Source: Mangifera indica (Eukaryota > Streptophyta > Magnoliopsida > Sapindales > Anacardiaceae). From it: a DNA stretch of 64,000 nt. Made by a program: the position numbers and the translations under genes. Positions 60,460 to 64,000 of this stretch are shown here, piece after piece (positions within the stretch are counted from its first letter, which is position 1; each line of letters starts with the position of its first letter). The DNA is taken from positions 6,543,228 through 6,607,227 of the forward strand of contig NC_058145.1 of NCBI RefSeq assembly GCF_011075055.1. Direction: 5' to 3'. Below the pieces are notes generated by a model, which was not told the origin of the DNA, ran no database searches, and was given only the letters and a program-made list of their open reading frames with translations.

Positions 60460-60840
60460 ATAGTTGTGATAGGTCAGTTATTGTTTCATACTTGTCTTTT
60501 ATATGCTTTTATTGACGCTGATGGTATACATTGTTTTGTTGCTAGAGAGATAGTTAAAAGATTAAGATTGAAGCCTTCAATTGTTCTTTAGATTAGAATA
60601 GAGATGTTAAGAGAGACAATCTTCTGGAAAGGCCATGTAATGGTTGTGGACTTAATAATCATGGACATGTCAGACTTCGATGTGATATTAGACATAGATT
60701 TCTTAAGCAGATACATAGCTACAATAGACTGCAAGAAAAATAAAGTTAGATTCAATATAGATTTCTTGAGCAGTTCATATTCAAAATTGGTTAAATCCTC
60801 ATTATGATGATTAGCAGTATCAAGGCTAAGAAAATTTTAA
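60460..60840 (+). pseudogene. G4 aspartic protease
   Basis: Contains FIDADGIHCFVA, where the family has the catalytic DTG(A) motif (here DAD, so the active site is altered), and VVDLIIMDMSDFDVILDIDF, the typical second half. The longest open part is 60604-60807. Confidence 0.8.
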
Positions 60841-60939
60841 GTAAGGGGTGTGTGACATATTTGGTGCATATGGTTCAAAAATCAATAGACATAGTTTCAA
60901 ACATAAAAAATACTCTAACGATATAAGAGTTCCCTGATA

Positions 60940-62100
60940 TATTACCCGATAGCCTACCAAGGTTAGCACTAAAGAAAGAGATAGAGTTTAGCATTGAGTT
61001 AATCTTGGGAACAACATCAATTTCTAGAGCCCCCTATAAAATAACCTTAGTCAAGTTGTTGGAACTAAAGAAACAATTACAAGAATTATTAGATAGTGGG
61101 TTCATCAGACTAAACCATTTACTATAGGGTATACCAATCTTCCTCGTAAAGAAAAAAATGGATTAATAAGATAAACTACTTTTAGAACCAAATATGGGCA
61201 TTATAAGTTTACAGTCATGCCCTTTAGATTGACCAATGCCCCAATAGTATTTATAAACCTCATGAATAGGGTGTTCCAAGATTATTTGGATAAGTTCTTG
61301 ATGGTGTTTATCAATAACATTCTAGTTTACTCCAAAACTCGAGAGGAGTATAAGCAACATTTAAGATTTATGCTCCAAAGACTAAGAGAAAGACAGTTGT
61401 TCATTAAGTTCTCTAAATATAAGTTTTGGCTAGAAAGAGTGGCATTTCTGGGTGATGTAGTTTCAGTAGATGACGTATTAATAAACCTTAACAAAATTGA
61501 GGTAGTGCTAGAATAACAGAGGCCTAACATAACTAAGGAGCTAAAGAGCTTTCTAAGATTGGCAAGCTACTACAGACGTTTTATTGAGGGATTCTCAAAG
61601 TTAAATCGACCCCTCATAGAATTGACATGCAAAGAGATTCCTTTAAATGGTTAGAGGCATGTGAGTAGAGTTTTCAAGAATTGAAGAGGAGATTAACTAT
61701 AACTTTTATCCTTACCTTACCAAAAGAGGGAAAAGACTATGATTTATACATAAATGCCTCATACCAGGGTCTGGGACCAGTACTGGCGTAGAAAAGAAAG
61801 GTGATAGCTTATATTTCCTGTTAGTTAAAAGAGTATGAGACTAGATAGCCTATTTATGATCTTGAGTTAATAGTGGTGGTGTTTTCACTTAAGATATGAT
61901 GACACTACCTATATGGGGTGAAAAGTAACATCTACATGGATCACAAGAGCCTCGAATATTTCTTCACTTAAAAATGAACTAAACATAAGATAGAGATAAT
62001 GGTTAAAGTTGGTAAAGGACTATGATTACAAGATTAAGTACTATTTGGGTAAAGCCAATATAGTTGTAGGTGCTCTTAGCAAGAAAGTGTTCCTATCATA
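60940..62100 (+). pseudogene. G4 reverse transcriptase and RNase H with internal deletion
   Basis: EIEFSIELILGTTSISRAPY (near 60980), then LLDSGFIRLNHLL, then FLVKKKMD. The next recognisable part is TKYGHYKF-like sequence near 61190, so about 200 bp (the IDYRxLN to GYHQ block) are missing. The active-site motif reads FINN instead of FIDD (near 61310). RNase H remnants follow near 61740-61970 (TDHKSL-like reads MDHKSLEYF). Confidence 0.82.
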
Positions 62101-62339
62101 AGTTATCACTCACAATGAATTATAGTAGAAGTTAGTGAGAGAACATATTGATATTATCACTAGACAGTTAGTAGGTCTCAAGATCTAGTTGACCATTTTG
62201 GATAAGATTCATGTAATATAGCTTCAGATGAGAGATGTCTACAAATTAGGTAGAAGATGACTTGAAATGTTAAGACTGAGTTTAATATAGTAAAAGACAT
62301 TTTAAGGTTTTGAAGGAAGATATGTATTTCCTAATAATA

Positions 62340-63600
62340 CAGTTTGAGAGATAAGATCCTAATAGAGGGTGTACATTCCCTGTACAGTTTAAGAAAGATG
62401 TTTTGGTGGCTGAGAATAAAGAAAGATATTACAGATTTTATAGCTAAGTGTCTTGTATGTCAACAGATTAAAACTAAATATCAAAGGCTATTTGGATTTT
62501 TACAACCCTTTGTATCCCTAAGTGGAAGTGGGAACACATATCAATGAATTTCATGGTTAGATTATTGAAGGTCAAAAATGGCTATAATGCATTGTTTGCC
62601 ATAATTGATCAATTGACCAAGTCGATGCATTTTATAATAGTCAAAGACATCACAAATACAGATCAACTAGGTCAGATCTATATAAGAGAGGTTGTCAAAC
62701 TTTATAGAGTACCTAGGATGATAGTATCAGATCAAGACACCAAATTTGTCTTCGCATATTGGTAGTAGGTAAAAGTCCTTGGGTATGAGATTGGCATTCA
62801 ACACAACATATCATCCTCATGCTAATGGATAGACTAAGAGAGTCAACTAGGTAATTGAGGACATGTTGAAGACTTGTTGCCTGGATAGAAGAGTGAGTTA
62901 GATGGATATGTTGCTATAGATAGAGTTTGTTTACAATAATAGTTACCAAGAGACTATCAAGATAGCTCTTTATGAGGCTCTATATGGCAGGAAATATAGA
63001 TTACCATTACATTAGGATAAGATAAGAAAGAGAGATGCCTTAGCTCAATCATTAGGACCCTAGCTAACCCGAAGAATGATTGAGGATATAAGAATAATCA
63101 TGGAGGGAATGAGGCAAACCCAAGATCATCTAAAGAGTTACATAGATCAGAGGAGACGTGATCTTGATTTTAGGTGGGTAATAAGGTATTCATTAGAGTA
63201 GTCCCTTGTAGGTATATTATAAGATTTGGTAAGAAAAGCAAGTTAGCATCGAGATTTAAGGACCTTTTAAGGTACTAGAGCACGTAGGTAAGGTTGCCTA
63301 ATGGCTTGTGCTACCAGCGAGCATGAATCATAGTCATAACATGTTCCATGTACTACTATTACACAAGTATATCAGTGATCCCATCCATGTGCTTAGTGTT
63401 AAAGATTTCAAGCTTGAGGATAACACGGTTTACAAGGAATAATCAATTCAGATACTAGAGAGATAAGTTAAAGAGCTCAGACGTAAGTAGATTCCTTTGG
63501 TAAAGGTTCTTTGGAGGAATTACTGAGTTAAGAAGACCATATAAGAGGTTGAGCATGATATGCAACAGATCTTCCTACACTTGTTCGAGTGAATTTCAAG
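62340..63600 (+). pseudogene. G4 integrase remnant
   Basis: KCLVCQQIKTKYQRLFGFLQ (zinc-binding end, near 62450) and FAIIDQLTKSMHFI, IYIREVVKLYRVPRMIVSDQ (core, near 62590-62730). A RDALAQSL segment lies near 63035. The tail near 63430-63600 has chromovirus-like features. Stops are frequent, including one in the core. Confidence 0.8.
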
Positions 63601-63615
63601 GATGAAATTCATATT

Positions 63616-63626
63616 AAGAGGAGGAT
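63616..63626 (+). other. Polypurine tract of G4
   Basis: AAGAGGAGGAT immediately before the 3' LTR start TGTAGTAGCC. Confidence 0.75.
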
Positions 63627-64000
63627 TGTAGTAGCCATAAGTAAGCTTAAGGGTATTTTAGTCTTTTTTTAGTGTTTAAGTATGGCAATTAATGAATTTA
63701 GGGGTAGACGCCTGTGTATAGAGGCATACACAGTTGTGTATGGTTTTATAAAGGTTTAGTTTTTGATTGATTGATGTCTAAAGCCATGTATGTGCACTTT
63801 GTTTAAATAAATTGTATGAATATCATGTTTAGGATGTGTAGAGACTTTTGTGTGTGTCTTACAATGAGTAATCTCACTGGTTTTGTGATTGAAAAATCGT
63901 TGCGATTTCTAGATTGTGACACACAACTGTGTATGGTCTTATACATATTCGTGTGTTATTCTAGAAAATTTAAAGGTCTGATTCTAAAGGAAGAAATGCT
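63627..64000 (+). repeat. 3' LTR of G4, partial
   Basis: First 374 bp of the LTR. Matches 57933 onward up to about 58030, then diverges with small gaps. It contains several ACAC...GTGT near-palindromes. Confidence 0.75.

Larger units (their letters stand above)
57933..64000 (+). mobile_element. Gypsy chromovirus G4 (3' LTR runs off the window)
   Basis: Plus-strand element with 5' LTR 57933-59040, primer site 59045-59056, gag, protease, RT, RNase H and integrase (59280-63600), polypurine tract 63616-63626 and the start of the 3' LTR (63627-64000). It is inserted in copia CP2. Integrase C-terminal sequence with an EELLS/KEDHIRG-like tail suggests a chromovirus. It carries many stops and a deletion in RT, so it is not autonomous. 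Confidence 0.87.

Overview
The window is AT-rich nuclear DNA from a flowering plant, very probably a eudicot. It holds two intron-containing housekeeping-type genes in a sea of decayed, nested transposable elements. The two genes, reconstructed from splice sites and homology, are (1) a minus-strand PEF-type EF-hand calcium-binding protein of the CML48/49/50 group (5 coding exons, 272-3958, 270 aa) and (2) a plus-strand eIF3e gene (7 coding exons, 25765-29750, 438 aa). Both reading frames are intact across every junction. I see no rRNA, tRNA, CRISPR or bacterial-type operon.

Layout. 1-4060: CML gene, with a TRIM-like small LTR retroelement (530-1853) in its last intron. 4069-4863: a foldback Mutator-like (MULE) element with 9-bp target duplications. 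5028-20163: a deep nest. A MULE appears split by a 5'-truncated L1-type LINE; the LINE is split by a minus-strand Ty3/gypsy chromovirus (G1); G1 contains a gypsy solo LTR (8409-10550) in its gag-protease region and a copia LTR (about 12188-14063) in its own LTR. 21633-22698: another foldback MULE. 22907 to about 25680: copy M1 of a larger transposon encoding a DUF1985-type protein, ending about 0.1 kb before the eIF3e start codon. 30310-31158: a third foldback MULE with a perfect 9-bp duplication. 31217 to about 36970: copy M2 of the DUF1985/Ulp1 transposon. 37116-38689: copia-type LTR. 38690-44330: gypsy G2, a sister of G1. 44331-47473: copia fragments. 47575-50486: gypsy G3. 50487-57932: copia LTRs and a copia pol, split by two gypsy-type LTRs and then by gypsy G4. 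57933-64000: G4 on the plus strand, running off the window.

How the parts relate. The two cellular genes are unrelated: one is a Ca2+ sensor, the other a translation-initiation subunit. The elements are layered by insertion, so the order of events can be read from the breaks. All retroelement reading frames examined carry stops, frameshifts, deletions or lost active-site residues, so none looks autonomous. The most unusual features are the two inverted DUF1985 transposon copies whose 5' ends face each other across the eIF3e gene, a three-fold tandem exon-intron duplication in M2, near-perfect hairpin MULEs beside both genes, and a recurring ACACG-N-CGTGT near-palindrome across several gypsy LTR families. 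No clearly new biological system was found.
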